A stretch of 64,000 nt of DNA from Guadua angustifolia (taxonomy: Eukaryota; Streptophyta; Magnoliopsida; Poales; Poaceae): positions 58,321,326 through 58,385,325 of the forward strand of contig CM070501.1 in the NCBI GenBank assembly GCA_036346375.1, in the 5' to 3' direction. Every line of letters begins with the position of its first letter. The first letter of the stretch is position 1. Shown piece after piece: positions 31,025 to 43,671 of the stretch. Under the pieces are notes generated by a model. It was not told where the DNA came from and searched no databases. It was given only the letters and a program-made list of their open reading frames with translations. Both the position numbers and the translations under genes were made by a program.

Positions 31025-33025
31025 TGTGAGACCCTGCTCGATGAACAGAACCTCCATGTGTATACTGAGATTAGTTCTGAATCAAGAGCTAGCACACACA
31101 TGTTTACAACAACGATATCACAACCAAACAGGGTATTTATAACCTGCGTAAGATTAATTATACAGAGCAATTTTTACAACATTTAGAATAATAGAGTAGC
31201 AACAACACGACAGCGGAAAGAACCAAAGCCCATGTGGATTGCCCCTAATAACCAGTAGAGCATCGATGAGAAAACTCCTAGAAGAAGTCGTCGTCAAAAA
31301 CCTCACGTCCTGACTGAAAGAACGCGTCATCCGGCAAGACTGGATCTTCCTCCTCACGGGAGACAAAGTGTGTAAAAGCAAGATTGAGTACATTGGTACT
31401 CAAGTGAAGACTTGGTAGTGGTTAGAAAATGCAGATAAATATTCATGCGAGCTTAAAGAATAATGAGGCTCTAGTTATTTTTGCGTTGCTCAAAGAAGTA
31501 AAACATAATCTAATATTAGATTGCAATTAGCATTTATAAAAATTGCTAAAGAATAAGTAATTTCTGATAAATTCAATAACACAACCAGTCTACCCAACTC
31601 AACGACCATATGTATGGATTCCTTTGGACATAAAACTAGGTTGCCAAAAGCAGGTTTCAAACAAAACTCAGTTTTCATAAAATAATAAAATCTAACATTG
31701 GAATGACTTCACCAAGTGTCCATAACATGCATGCCGACTAATCGATTAGATTTTATACTCTGCGGAGGTGTACAACTTACCCACAAGGAATGATTCACCC
31801 TTTTCTTTGGGCCATACCACACTTCCTTAGGTGTGCCCGACCAGCGATCATACATAGCCGTTACATTATTTAGACATGACTTGATCGGCGGGGCGTTAAC
31901 CTCAGTAGAACAAGAAACACACACCCAAGCCGTGGATCCACTTTCACACACACAACACAAGCGTTTGAACACGGCAGACCTGCATAATCGCTGCACCGAT
32001 TATGCATTTACCCACACGAACGTGGGAAGCCCTAACAAACAATCCAAACCGAATGCCTCTGCAAGCTCCCGCCTACCAATGAGCAAAGCCATGTCTAAAC
32101 AACTTAATAGGCTAAGGCTACCCATAAATAGCCCTCGTGGTTGCACGAAAATCTTGGATCAATAGCGCCCCATTGCTCGGTCCTTAATGTGACATGGGCG
32201 ACACTCTACCCTACACTACGTGCAGCTCCTTTTTGCACCTTGACTATTGCCAATAGTCGCCCACATCCAAATCATAGTTTTTAGTTTGAATTTTTAGTAA
32301 ACTAACAGCAACCTTTTCAAATGGCGGTTGGTTGAATAAACAATTTGAAGCTGAATCATTTTAGCGTTAAGCATGGCTAAGCATATATGATATCTAACGA
32401 TTATATCCACAAAGGTGATATTACGTTATGTCTAAACCATACTTCTGTTTGCAAGGTTCACATGTCATACTGATTAGAAAAACCATATTACACGGGGATA
32501 ACTATTGTTCTACCCAACATAGGCTGTTTCTGAGGAATTACGCATGCATAATACGCTTGCAAAAACAACATATCATAGGTGAATTATTGGGTTCAACATG
32601 ATTAAGGGGTTGCTTGCCTTGCTCTACAATGGTGGGCCTCGAACTCGGATCAGCCGCAAGATCGTCCTCCTCGTCGAGTACGTCCAACGCGTCTACACGT
32701 CATGAGACAAGCACAAATAGGAATCGACAATTAAAAGGGCAAAAAGAAAGTAGATAGCAAGAATAAATAAAATTTAACACATAGAAACGAGTTGCTTAAT
32801 TGAATTCATTATTTTTACTTCACGAATTCAAGATGCAAAGATTGTGATTTCTTTTATTTATATTTTAATTCAAGACGCATAAAAATAGATTAAGATTATA
32901 ATGATTTAATCATTTCGGGTTTAACAGATTCTTATCCTTTTGATTGGATTCAGATTCGAAGCAATATTTTAATAAGATTCTAGTTATTGACAACAAATCT
33001 CATTGCTAGAATGTATATATGAATC

Positions 33026-33084
<59 letters not shown>

Positions 33085-33480
33085 GCATGATTATGCATGC
33101 AAGGATATGCATGAATAACCAAAAACTCAATTGAGTTCAATGCCATCACAGCCTTAACTAAAGCTGCCTTTATTGCTTCTGATCCTGCATTACTTCTACT
33201 TTCATTCCAAGCACATATTTATTTTAATCATATATGTGACATGTTCACTTAATGACTTACTAAACTAATGGAATAACTCAGCTTAAATACCATTACTTTA
33301 CATTTTTAAGCTATTGACAGCATCAAGGTTCCATAAAAATTTACTTTTCTTTATTTTGCCTAAAGTAAAAATTACTAATTTCTTAAGGCATAAAGCTTTT
33401 CTCATGTATTTCATTTACTAAAAATCATACAGTGATTATTTTAAAAACATTTTTGCATATTCTAAATCCACTAGATCTGC
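31025..33480. mobile_element. TG...CA element 3, 3-prime truncated
   Basis: It starts TGTGAGACCCTGCTCG and is collinear with element 1: the phrase AATGAGCAAAGCCATGTC lies about 1055-1060 bp from both starts. It follows element 2 to a TTTTTGCATATTCTAAATC segment near 33460. The GC-rich part and the GGATGTTACA end are missing, so the right boundary is approximate. The left flank AGTAG (31020-31024) would be one half of a duplication whose partner is absent. Confidence 0.7.
33029..33079. repeat. (AT)n microsatellite in element 3
   Basis: About 25 AT units. Absent at the same place in elements 1 and 2. Confidence 0.95.
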
Positions 33481-34015
33481 TTCAGTGCATTATGCCACTT
33501 GTCTAACTCTTTCCCTTTTGCTTTTTTGCTTCAGTGCCACCATGGCATGCGCCCAATGCAGGTAGCTAAATGGCTGCAGTCACAGGTAATTGAAGTACTC
33601 ATAACAGCTCCCTCTGATCAAGTTTCATGCGTGGAGTAACCGTGTACTAGTTGTAACAGCTCCCTCTGATCAAGTTTCATCGTTTTGCAGGGATTCAGAA
33701 AAGTTTACAATGTTGCGGGTGGAATTCATTTTTTCCAAATGAAATAAAAACCATGTTCAGCACTTAATGGTAGGATTTCGCAATGGTTTTGTGTTGATGG
33801 CAGAATTCAGAGCTAAATTTTCCTTTCCACGCTGCATCTTTTATTAGAGTTGTTTTTCAGATATTATATACATACATATTTCAGTCTGGTTAAATGGTTA
33901 ACTGCATTAGATGGTCTGTAAATAAAGTGAAGATAAAAAGGATTAAAGATCTATTGCTAATTCAGAAGATGATGGAGTTATAAATTTCTTCATTTAAAGA
34001 TTCCCATTATAATAC
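33481..34015. other. Unrecognised stretch between element 3 and HARBI1 copy 2
   Basis: A 27-bp phrase beginning TAACAGCTCCCTCTGATC occurs twice, at about 33602 and 33655. A possible exon edge (CAATGCAG followed by GTAGC) is at about 33560, but no protein was recognised. Confidence 0.4.
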
Positions 34016-35382
34016 ATATAAAATATAAATTAGTATATAATTAAAACACTCTTTGAATTACACCCTCCATAACGTTGCTATAAGTGCTCCACTAGATTGT
34101 CTTGAAACCGATGGTAAGTTTTTCTGTTACGAATGGAATGATGAGTTTGAATAAACTCAAAGAGTTTAGGTGCATGTTCGTGTGACACCGAAACTGTTTT
34201 TCATTCCATTCGTAATTTTACAGTCAAGTGGTCCTTCATCCGTTCATCTTCAAGCTGTCATGTCATGCATGATGACACATGTTGTTATGATATCTCTTAG
34301 TATTTATTGATCCTAAAAACATCTTTGGTCCTCAAACAATTGCAAAAGCGAGATGTAGAACTCTAAAGCTCATTCCACATCCTTCTTAGTCTGCCTCTTG
34401 AGCTTGGGTAAAATATTTCTTCTTATTCTCTTGGGGAGTCGGTATTGTCTTCACAAATGTTACCCATGCAGATATATCCCATCTGCAAGATAGTACCCCA
34501 TTGTGTAATTGTGACCGATTAATAGTATAACTCACTTTCGACGCTTGTCCTTCGCTAACTTTAAAGAGATGAACAGTAAAGAACATTAATATCATTGTAA
34601 AATCTTGGTAAGCCAAAAAATGCCAAATCCATACATCTTATAAAAGCAGCGGTTTTAGAATTATTGTTGGCTTGTGTACATACAATGTATACAATCTTTG
34701 CTATGCTGTAGGGCAATTTTTCTACCTCCAGTGCATGTAATCTATGCTTCCTAGCATTCCAAGAAAACCTCTTTCCTCACTGATTGTAAGTAATTTAGCA
34801 GTATCGTTCTCATTTGGAGATCTCAAATACTCATCTCCAAAAAGGACAGTAATAGCTTGCACAAACCTTTTAAGACTCTGTGGCAGTACTTTCTACAATC
34901 CGTAGACAATCATCAATAGCATTTGCTAATACTCCATAAGCTATCATACGGAATCTTTGCTGCATTTATACATAAAAAAGATAACCCGATAATTCAGCAC
35001 AATTCCTTTTGAACAAAAGCATCATGCTTGAGATAATTCGGCACAATTCCTTTTTTTGAACAATACTGTCATCATGGGCTTCTATAGCATGAAATATCGA
35101 AGAAATAGAGAACGACTCATTCTAATCTGGCGCCGAAAAGAAGAATGAGCCATAGACGAGATAATCAACCGAAATACAAAGAAATAAAATATTTCTCATT
35201 GTTAACCTGTGACGAAAGAAGGTTGGGCTGTAGATCGAAGGATCAATAAAATAGTCTCGATATAGCCTAGCATGCCCTTCCTCTCTATTGCGATGTATGT
35301 ATTGATGGCCAAAAATAGAACCTCCATGACGTTGAGCATTCACACACTCATCTTCCTCCTGTGCTAGGTATGCTACTGTAAG
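34016..35382 (-). pseudogene. HARBI1/ALP1-like transposase pseudogene, copy 2
   Basis: It is a direct duplicate of 29704-30988 with many small indels. The clearest protein block is RHGGSIFGHQYIHRNREEGH followed by RLYRDYFIDP at about 35345-35260; other conserved motifs are visible only in broken frames (the tail at 34100-34300, and the SID region near 34740). Copy 2 keeps a 28-bp stretch near 34043-34071 that copy 1 lacks, so neither copy derives simply from the other as it stands now. It ends at the TAGGGGTGAAAACGGGTC terminus (35383). Confidence 0.85.
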
Positions 35383-36880
35383 TAGGGGTGAAAACGGGTC
35401 GGATATGGTTGGGTAGTAGGTCATCCTGTATCCTACCCTAATTTCTTTTTCGACACGTACTGAGTAAAGGTGAAAAAACGGGTAGGATATGATGATCTGA
35501 ATCAATGGGTTATTTACGAATGGGTAGAAAATGGATATCGGATATTATACGGATGGGTACAATACGGATAACGAGTACTTAGTCGAATAATACGCAAACT
35601 AACTAGGATCAAAGTATATGATAAAAATAATTTAACTAACACACATGGTCAACACATAGTGCAAAATTAAGATATAAGACAACACATAGAGTTGAATAAA
35701 CACACGTATTCCAACGTAGAGTCTAATTAATATATAATCTAACACATAGAGTTTAATAAACACACATAGTCCAACATAGAGTCTAATTAATAATTAATAC
35801 ATAATTCAACACATAAAGGCCAATAAACATGCATAGTTCAACATAAAATCCAATTAACATATATAGTCCAACACAGGGAATGCCATTCACATATAGACTT
35901 GTACATATAGAGTTCAATTCAAACACATAATTCAACATATAGAGTACAATCAACAAATGAAATAAAGTTCATCATGCGTGCATGAAGGTCTCAATTCTTA
36001 AGTTTCAACATCGTCCTTCATCCCCATAGCATTTATATCTTCAATTAAGATTTCTATTTTACCCTTTGAATCTGAAATTGATAAACAACAAATTAGTAAT
36101 TATGAACAAAGATATATACATAATACATAAAGAAAGCCACATAAGCAAGATAATAATTTACCATTTCGTGAAGCAATCATCCAATCTTTTATACAAACTA
36201 AGGCCTCAACAATTTTAGCATCAAGATGACTACGAAATGGATCAATAACACGTCCACCGGCGCTAAATACCGACTCATGCTTGATCCTTACATAACTAGA
36301 AGATTGATCTCATAGCTTCTCGGTTTGTTGATCATGAGTTGATCATCACGTAGCTCAATATTGGATCTTATTGACTTGCTAGTTTATAGTCACGCTTTTA
36401 ATCAAGTCTTTGTGAAGGATGTTGAAAAATCAGATTTTAGGCTTGAGTGACTATATTAGAGTCTATGTTTTTATGATATTTAAAAAATATCTATGGTAGC
36501 TTAAATTCTAAAATAGGTGGAGATTGTAGCCTCTTGATAGTTCGCATAGAGTCTAAGATCACAAAATCGGAGTTGGAATAAAAATTATGATTGTTTGGGA
36601 GAGCGAGCGAGTAAGTTTCACCAAGTACCCGGTGGAAATTACTCAGGTATTGTGCCCGTATCCAACCCGTTTTCGTTGGGTATATTCTATCTTGTATCCG
36701 ATCTGTATCCGAATAAAAATTATCTGGGTAGTACCCACCCGTGCATAATTTGGATAAATTTATCCCGAATCACGTTTCCGACTGCATTCTGTTTGTGCGA
36801 ACCGTGCCGGTTTTACAGTAAGAAGAGATTTATCGTCATCATCTGATGATGAGTCCTCTGAGAGGAAATGTTGAACTAAG
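35383..36880 (-). mobile_element. hAT (Ac-like) element remnant
   Basis: It starts with the hAT-type end TAGGGGTGAAAACGGGTC, repeated in weaker form at about 35464. The first 130 and last 200 bases are rich in GGATA/TATCC and GGGTA/TACCC motifs. A transposase tail lies at 36161-36285. The region between holds six or more repeats of an AACACATAGAGT..AATAAACACAC phrase (35640-35930). The right terminus and target duplication were not found, so the end coordinate is approximate. Confidence 0.6.
36161..36285 (-). pseudogene. hAT transposase C-terminal fragment
   Basis: The minus strand reads ESVFSAGGRVIDPFRSHLD and then AKIVEALVCIKDW. This is the hAT dimerisation tail of RICESLEEPER/DAYSLEEPER-type transposases (SAFSxGGRVxDxxRSxLxPxxVEALxCxxDW). 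No other transposase part was recognised nearby. Confidence 0.82.
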
Positions 36881-37191
36881 TTATGACGACTCATTGAGAT
36901 ACGGTAGATAGTGAATATTTAGAAATGGGTAAGGTTTGGAAGTACATATATAGTTTAAAAATATAGCCGTTACAATAAATTTCAAGTTTTAGATTCTCAT
37001 AATTAAAAATAGCCAGTCAAATTTTTCCCGGTAAGAAATAAATGTGGCTCATATGGCGGTTATGAAATATCATTATAATATAAAAGGGAGAAAATAGAGA
37101 GTGGGATTTAGGGAATATTGTTGGAGAGGAAAGAGATATATGGAAGGAATCTTTTTAAGGAATTTTGGATATAAGATATAGGGATCTAGAT
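36881..37191. other. 3-prime flank of receptor kinase C
   Basis: AT-rich, no gene. The phrase TTTAGGGAATRTT(A/G)TTGGAGA occurs twice (37107 and 37191), a short direct repeat just past the kinase C stop. Confidence 0.4.
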
Positions 37192-40100
37192 TTAGGGAAT
37201 GTTATTGGAGATGGCCTCGTACCTGCGTGGTTGTTCATTGCTGTTCTGAATTCTGAATGTCTGGGTGGCGGCTTCCCTTTCTGTTCCATAGTCCCCTCTA
37301 AGCGGACTGGCAAACGTGAGATACGCATCTCTAATTGCATGCATCTCTATCACTGCATCTTTTATCAACAGTCGCTCTCGAGGCTGTTGCTTCGAGCAGG
37401 ATATGCCAAGTCTGAAGACAGAAACCAAGCACTCCTGGATTCTAGTTCTTGTAACGTTATCCTGTGGTTCTGTGTGCAGCCAGATTGTTGAGTCAGCTAT
37501 CTCCAAGGTTCTATCTGGAAGAGCATCCTCCGTAAACTTATGCAGATCCAGTGAATCTCTGAACATGTCGTCTGTTGGGCTCCTTCCAGTAAACATCTCA
37601 AGCAGCAATATGCCAAGACTATAAATATCACCAGGAGCTGAGACTGCAGAGCCTTCCCCGTACTCTACAATTTTTCAAAATTTAGTGATTTGCATGTCAT
37701 GTTTGTGTGAAAAGTAGAAGATAAAAATAGAAGAATTTCAGTCACCTGGAGCAACATAGCCTATGGAACCTCTTATGCCAATTGAGCTATATGAATTTTG
37801 CATTATATTGCTTGTATTTTCTGGAAGGATTCTTGATATGCCAAAGTCTCTCAACCCGGGCGCTCATGTCTTCAGCAAGAAGAATGTTTGCTTGGCTTAA
37901 GATCGCAATGGATTACCGGTGGTTTTGCAGTGGTTGTGAAGATATTCTACTGCATCCACGATATCTGCAACAATATCCAGCCTCTGGGCAAGGCTGAGTG
38001 TGTTGCTTGTAGTGAGCTTTTAGAATTTTGATGAAGCCAACCATCTAAACTACCATTGGGCATGAACTCAAAACCAATGCCTTAAACTCTTGACCTTGGA
38101 GGTCGACACTCGAGCAACAAGTGATGATCTTTATGAGATAACGGTGTCGTATCGTTTTCATGGCCTCACATTCAGCCTCAAAACTCTTGGAGGATCCAGA
38201 TTGCCAAAGCTTAAACACCTTGACAGCCAATGTTCTATCATTGTCCAAAATGCATTTGTAAACCGCACTATATCGTCCTCTCCCAAGCAAGTTAGCTTCT
38301 GAAAACCCGTTAGTCCCTCTGAATAATGCGTCATATGGAATTCTTTCGTATTGCTCCTCAGCAATTGGAGATTACTCTTCCCTGCTGCCTTTGTTTGAGC
38401 TTCTTGTGGAGCATCCAAACAAGAAAAATAGCTGAAATTGACAACAGGATTGTTCCAGTTGTTGCTAGAAAATTACAAGAGACTTCTTTTTCTCATTCTT
38501 GCCTAAGGGGCGTGTAGGGCACAGGCCAAGTGAAGTTGAGGTGGTCCGCCGCACAACCTATTCCCAGCAACTGATATGTAAGTTAGGTTTCTGAAAGCAC
38601 CTCCATCTGGCACCTCGCCTTGCAAATTATTGAAAGATATATCCAATGTGTACAATGATGTGAAGTTCTCCAAAACAGCTGGGATTGACCCTGACAAGTT
38701 GTTGTGTGCTAGGTACAACTGTTGTAGGGATCAATGCTACCGATGGCATCAGGAATCCTACCAGACAAATTGTTCATGGTCAGATTCAATAAACGGAGTC
38801 CTTTTATGTTGTTCAGAGATTGAGGTATGCTTCCCAAAAGAGTTAGTATCCAGTAATAGTTGGTCTAGAACTTCACAGTTTCCGATACTATTAGGTATTT
38901 GGCCAGACAACTGGTTTCCTGACAGAATCAATGCATTGAGATTAGTCATGGTACCAACTTCTGATGGAAGGGGTCCGGAAAGAGAATTGTATGATAAATC
39001 CAAGTACCATGAAAGTGAAGGAAGCTTCAAAATTTCCTTGGGTATTGAACCATTAAGGCGGTAATTTGTTGACAAATCAAGAACATATAGTTCCTTGAGC
39101 TTCCCAATACTTGCTGGTATTGGTCCTTCCAGGTTGTTGTAGTATGCATACAACGTAGTTAACTTTAGATTTCCAATAGATGGTGGTATGAGGCCGGACA
39201 AGCCACTACTATACAGGGTGAGCTCTACCAAGTTTTCTAATTTTCCGATGCTCTCTGGAATCACTCCCGACATGGAAGAATTCCCTATCTGAAGTACGTT
39301 CAGACCGACCAGATTGCCGATGTCTGCAGGGATACTCCCAGAGATCCTATTCTCATCTAAATATAGCCACTGGAGAGTCGTCGAGAGATTCGCAATTGAA
39401 CCCGGTAGGTGTCCTCTGAAAGAGTTGTCGGTGAGTCCCAAAAAACGCAGTTGGCTGCAGTTCGCCAAAGAAGTGATGAATTCCCACCCTTCCTTATCAT
39501 CTGCTTCAAGGCTGTTTATATGCAAGTGGAGAACTTGGAGAGCTTGCAACCTCCCCAAATTGTTAGGAACATACCCGCTCAATCTATTCCGCGAGAGGCC
39601 AAGTGTTGCGAGATCGGAGAGATTGGATAATGAAGAAGGGATTGTTCCGGTGAACTGGTTACCAGACAAGTAAAGGATTTGCATGCCGGGGAACTTGTTG
39701 CCGATATCAGCAGGAATGCTTCCCTGCAGCATATTTTTCTCTACCTCAAAACCTGCCAGTGACGACAAGTTGTAGAGAGAGAGTGGAAGCATACCAGATA
39801 AGTTGTTGATGGCGAGATCGAATCTCCGCATGCTCTGGATGCTGCCGAGCCCTGGTGGAATTGAGCCCTCGAGCTGGTTGGTGGAGAGACGGAGGTATTG
39901 CAGATTGGAAAGATTGGCCAGTGATGCCGGGATGGGCCCTGTGAAGCTGTTGTTCCTCAGCGAGAACGTTGCCAGGGACGTCAGCGTGTTGCCGAGCTCG
40001 GCCGGGATGCGCCCGCCAAGTTTGTTGCCATCTAGTAACATGATGGTCATACTGATGCAGGGCTCAGGTTCACAGGGAACGTGCCGGAGAACGAGTTATC

Positions 40101-40450
40101 GCTCAGGTCGAGCGTCTGCAGGCGGCGAAGACGGCCGAGGCTCGCCGGGATCTCCCCGTGTAGCCAGTTGGAGCTCAGGTTGAGCGTATGCAGGAAGGTG
40201 AGATTCCCGACGGCCGGGAGAGTGCTCCGGTGAGCCCTCTTCCGTACAAGCTCAGCGTCACCACCCGCGTCGGCCTCCGGTGGCTGCCGTCACGCCCTCC
40301 CAGCTGCAGAAGTTGGTGCTGCCGTTCCAGGAGGCTGGGTGCCAGGGCCGCCGTCGCTGACCTGCGCTTTGAAAGCAAGCAGCGCCGCCTTGTCGTCACT
40401 GTCGCCAGCGCTCACCGTGGCAATCGTCAGGATGGCGATGAGTGATGATA
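37192..40450 (-). pseudogene. LRR receptor kinase C (LRR-XII), multiply frameshifted
   Basis: Same gene plan as A and D. The signal peptide frame (SLIAILTIATVSAGD, about 40440) has no ATG in frame. The N-cap and first LRRs (40060-40400) are in at least three frames. From 40050 to 38850 one frame stays open for about 400 residues, with a regular run of LRRs (for example NQLEGSIPPGLG, NNLSGMLPLSLYNLSSL, NRISGSIPADIGNLVGL). It breaks at LLLDTNSFG (about 38835), again after DAIGSID (38730), and after the QLHLA cap (38520). The kinase has a GRGRYS glycine loop and VKVFKL lysine, then further shifts; VIHCDLKPS is visible near 37910. An 81-bp intron (37665-37745) precedes an intact exon 2 ending at 37192. 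The last about 140 residues are uninterrupted. Confidence 0.93.
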
Positions 40451-41632
40451 AAGCTCATGACCCCCATTTCCATGCCCATATCGTTTCTTGGTTTCATGGT
40501 TTGGTACGTTACGTGTACGGTATTATATACCAAGTAACAATTGCTTCAGATGTAACTTGGTCTTGTGCTTTCCTTGTGTCTTCGCGTGGTTTCGACTTGT
40601 TAAATTTGGAGCAGCGTCTCGTCATAGGTACAACTGGAATTGAATTTTCCACCGAGGTGGGAATCATTTGGATAGCGATTTGAATAGTTTTGGATATTGA
40701 AGAATTTTACGGATCGGATACGGATAAGGATAGTTATCTCGGATAAAGATCGATCTGAATAGTAATTATCCGGCGGATCTGAGAATATCGAGTTTATAAT
40801 CGGATAATATCCGGATATAAAATATAGATATTATCAAAATTTTAAAGACTTCGCAAGGCGTGGCGTATTTCTCCAATCAAACACCAATCACCAGTGCGGG
40901 CACTAGTACCGTTATCGACTCTTGGTACTCTACGATTACGGTGCTAAGTACCAACTACCATTCTACCAAGTGCCACCTTGCCCTTTGTCAAAGTGCCAAT
41001 GCCAAGTGCACCACAGGGCTAGTGCGGTGCCAACCCAAAAATTTACGTGCTTTTACTTCCGCTTGTCCGGCACCGGCCAGGAAGGCAATGGAAACGCCCG
41101 TGGAACCCAAAACCCAAAAGAAATGGTGCCGGTTGGAAACCCAAATGCCCAATTGGTTGTGGAATTTGTGTAAATTTAAATGGATTATGATTCTATCATG
41201 TTTACCTTACTAGTTTGTGACTTCTAATTTGCTAGTGCCATTGTCTTTGATAATTCTATTATGACTCTACATTTAGCTTTTATATAATCTCTAGTCGTTC
41301 ATTATTAATTCTTAATTATGTACAATGCAACTATAGTAAATTCTTGTACTATTTTCTTCACGTTTTATCAATAATTATTCATAATTCATAAGTAATCTAC
41401 CATTGGTATGTTACATGTGCAATAAATGATCTATATTTTAGTGTATTATCCTAAAAATATTGTCCGTATTGAATCCGGTTTGTATTAACCGTATTCGTAA
41501 GTGATAGTATCGGTATTATTAATTTATTCCATCCGACACCATTAATTTATGACCGATTCGATAAAAAATATGGATCACGGATCGGAATGAACAATATCCG
41601 GCTTCCGATCCGATTACATCCCTATCTTATCG
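40451..41632. other. Upstream flank of kinase C and a GGATA/TATCC-rich repeat
   Basis: 40451-40620 has no recognised promoter element. About 40625-40830 and 41450-41632 are rich in CGGATA and TATCCG motifs and end CCGATTACATCCCTA. They resemble the two ends of a non-autonomous hAT element, but the left end (TAGGTACAAC) matches poorly and no 8-bp duplication was found. The centre (40860-41215) has a plus-strand frame with no recognisable domain. Confidence 0.35.
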
Positions 41633-42015
41633 TCGGGATATCCATAGCCAAATATATTTTTTTTGTGTCTCGTCGTTTTCTTCTCTTGTCTGATTTTTCT
41701 TTCCTCATTATAACCCTTCCATTGTATCTAACGTTTGACATAGTTCTAAGCGGTTGACCCGTTTACTTTTAATTATACTATTCGTTTTTTCCTACCTAAA
41801 TGCATGAAATTTTTTTAATAATGCATTTTTTGAAAGGGATTGTGACATTATCGTGAAGCGAAAAATTAAAAATAATACTCCATCGTCAAGCAGTGCGGCG
41901 AAATAGGAGTATCGATGGGGAAGGACCCTATTGTCATCATACCGTATGGTGACCACTCCTTAATCCACGGCCAGGTGAAGGGATCACGATCTTGTACTTT
42001 CCGTTGCTTGTTCGT
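41633..42015. other. Unrecognised intergenic stretch
   Basis: AT-rich; no gene or clear repeat boundary was seen. Confidence 0.4.
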
Positions 42016-42165
42016 TTAATTTGTAGATTCCAATTCCATCGACGTTTGGGCTTTGCGTGTGTTGGCACGGCTCTGTAATGAGCCGAGCCAAGTGTTGGAT
42101 TGTTGAGTTTCATAATGAACTGAGACCTCTGACCTTTTCTGTGTGTGTGTGAGTGTGACGGACCG
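42016..42165. repeat. Short duplicated segment, left copy
   Basis: It matches 42437-42585 in the same orientation (TTTGTAGATTCCAATTC..., TAATGAGCCGAGCCAAGT, TTGGATTGTTGAGTTTC, then a TG-rich tail), about 420 bp apart, with small indels. Confidence 0.8.
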
Positions 42166-42391
42166 TGAAAGCAAGTGATCCGACGGAGGGTGTGTCATGT
42201 GTGTGCGCGTTTATGTGTCATTGAAAAACTATGGAGAGATGTCAGTGTTGAATGCTTAGGAATTTAATGGCGTCTCAATCATGTACCGTTTATTATTGAC
42301 CCCGGTGCACCCACGAAAAGAGCAGCCTGGTGACAGTTTTGCCCTTGGCAGGCAGGCAGGGACAGTGCAGGGCATACAAATCTCTTAACTT

Positions 42392-42443
42392 GTGACGTCA
42401 CGCCTTCCCAGTTGCAGAAGCCGACGTTGCCGTTCCAAATTTG
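42392..42443 (-). pseudogene. LRR kinase N-cap scrap
   Basis: The minus strand reads WNGNVGFCNWEGVTS, matching the N-cap of kinases A, B and D (WNGSASFCYWEGVTC in D). Nothing of the LRRs follows on either side. It directly abuts the duplicated segment at 42437. Confidence 0.75.
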
Positions 42444-42585
42444 TAGATTCCAATTCCCATCGACGTTTAGGGCTTTGCCGTGGTCGCGGGGCACCTGCTG
42501 TAATGAGCCGAGCCAAGTCTTGGATTGTTGAGTTTCATTATGAACCGCGACCTCTGACGCGTATTCTGTGTGTGTGAGCGCGCGC
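42437..42585. repeat. Short duplicated segment, right copy
   Basis: Partner of 42016-42165. It includes about 12 extra bases (GGTCGCGGGGCA region). Confidence 0.8.
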
Positions 42586-43292
42586 TCCGCTGCTAGGGTG
42601 AAGGCGACTAACCGACTATCGACGAACAAAGTAGGTAGGGTGGCCGCGCGTGGCGATCGTCAGAATGGAAGGATCATGGCAGCTGCAAGCTCATGAGAGT
42701 TAGACTTGTCACTTGTAGTATATAATATAATTGCTTCTTCAGTTTAGGGTCAGTTTTGCCGCATTGGCGTCTGTGGAGAGCAGTGTTTAATCTTTTCCTA
42801 ATATAAGTTGTACAAATCTTAAAGAAAACGAAAAGGTAAATAATTACTATCTACCTTTTATTTATACTTTAATATTTATGTAACTATAAAAAAAGCATGG
42901 AACCATCTCTCGTCTATGAAGTTTCTTTTTAAAACCGGTGTTGGCCCTCCGCCCCCCCACATATATATACATATATATATACACACATATATATATACAT
43001 ACATATATATATAACGGCTATCTTTATGCAATCAGCTCCGTGCAATCTAACTGAAAAATTTCAAAAATTCTGGAAAAATCATGGATGTACATCTCATCTT
43101 ACCCCATCTACGTATAAAATTTCATGATCAAATTCGTCCTATGCTACAAGTTACAAAAAAGATAAATTTACAAACATGAATAGTTCAAATGCACCTCAAA
43201 TTTGTCTTTTGTAACATAGCATAAGACAATTATTAATATGTAGGAAAGATAATACCGTAATTTTGTGATGTTCTGAGTCTGATTGCATAAAT
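42586..43292. other. Unrecognised stretch with a loose TA/CA repeat
   Basis: 42957-43012 is an imperfect TATATACATA repeat. 43013-43292 is a unique module between that repeat and the TG/TA array at 43293, starting AACGGCTATCTTTATGCAATC. No gene. Confidence 0.45.
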
Positions 43293-43378
<86 letters not shown>

Positions 43379-43381
43379 ATA
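43293..43381. repeat. (TG)n(TA)n compound microsatellite
   Basis: About 12 TG units followed by about 32 TA units with one interruption near 43368. Confidence 0.95.
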
Positions 43382-43616
43382 ATGGAAATATTTGCTAATG
43401 GTGAATTAGTTGCTAATTTAAGTACTAATGGCATGTAGAAGTTTTGAAAAATTCTCAAAAATTACCACATGTAGAGGTGAACCTCTGCATCCTGCAAAAT
43501 TTGAAGATAAAACTCAATCGCATTTGAAAGATATGAAAAGAACAAACAGCAAAAGAATATCAAACATGATAATTCTTATATCATTAAAATATTCAATTTT
43601 ATAATATATATAATTG

Positions 43617-43617
<1 letters not shown>
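43382..43617. other. Unique module between two TA arrays
   Basis: 236 bp, AT-rich, with no coding, bounded on both sides by long TA microsatellites. It resembles the arrangement described for the rice Micron element, a small transposon found within TA repeats (inference by layout only, no sequence match made). Confidence 0.4.

Positions 43618-43671
<54 letters not shown>

Noticed and set aside
40625..41632. Complete hAT element suggested by CGGATA/TATCCG-rich ends
   Set aside because: The left end matches the right end poorly and the flanking 8 bases do not agree, so it is listed only as a repeat-rich stretch.
43168..43458. Minus-strand frame with long IYIYIY runs (also near 54716)
   Set aside because: It is the translation of a TA/TG microsatellite.
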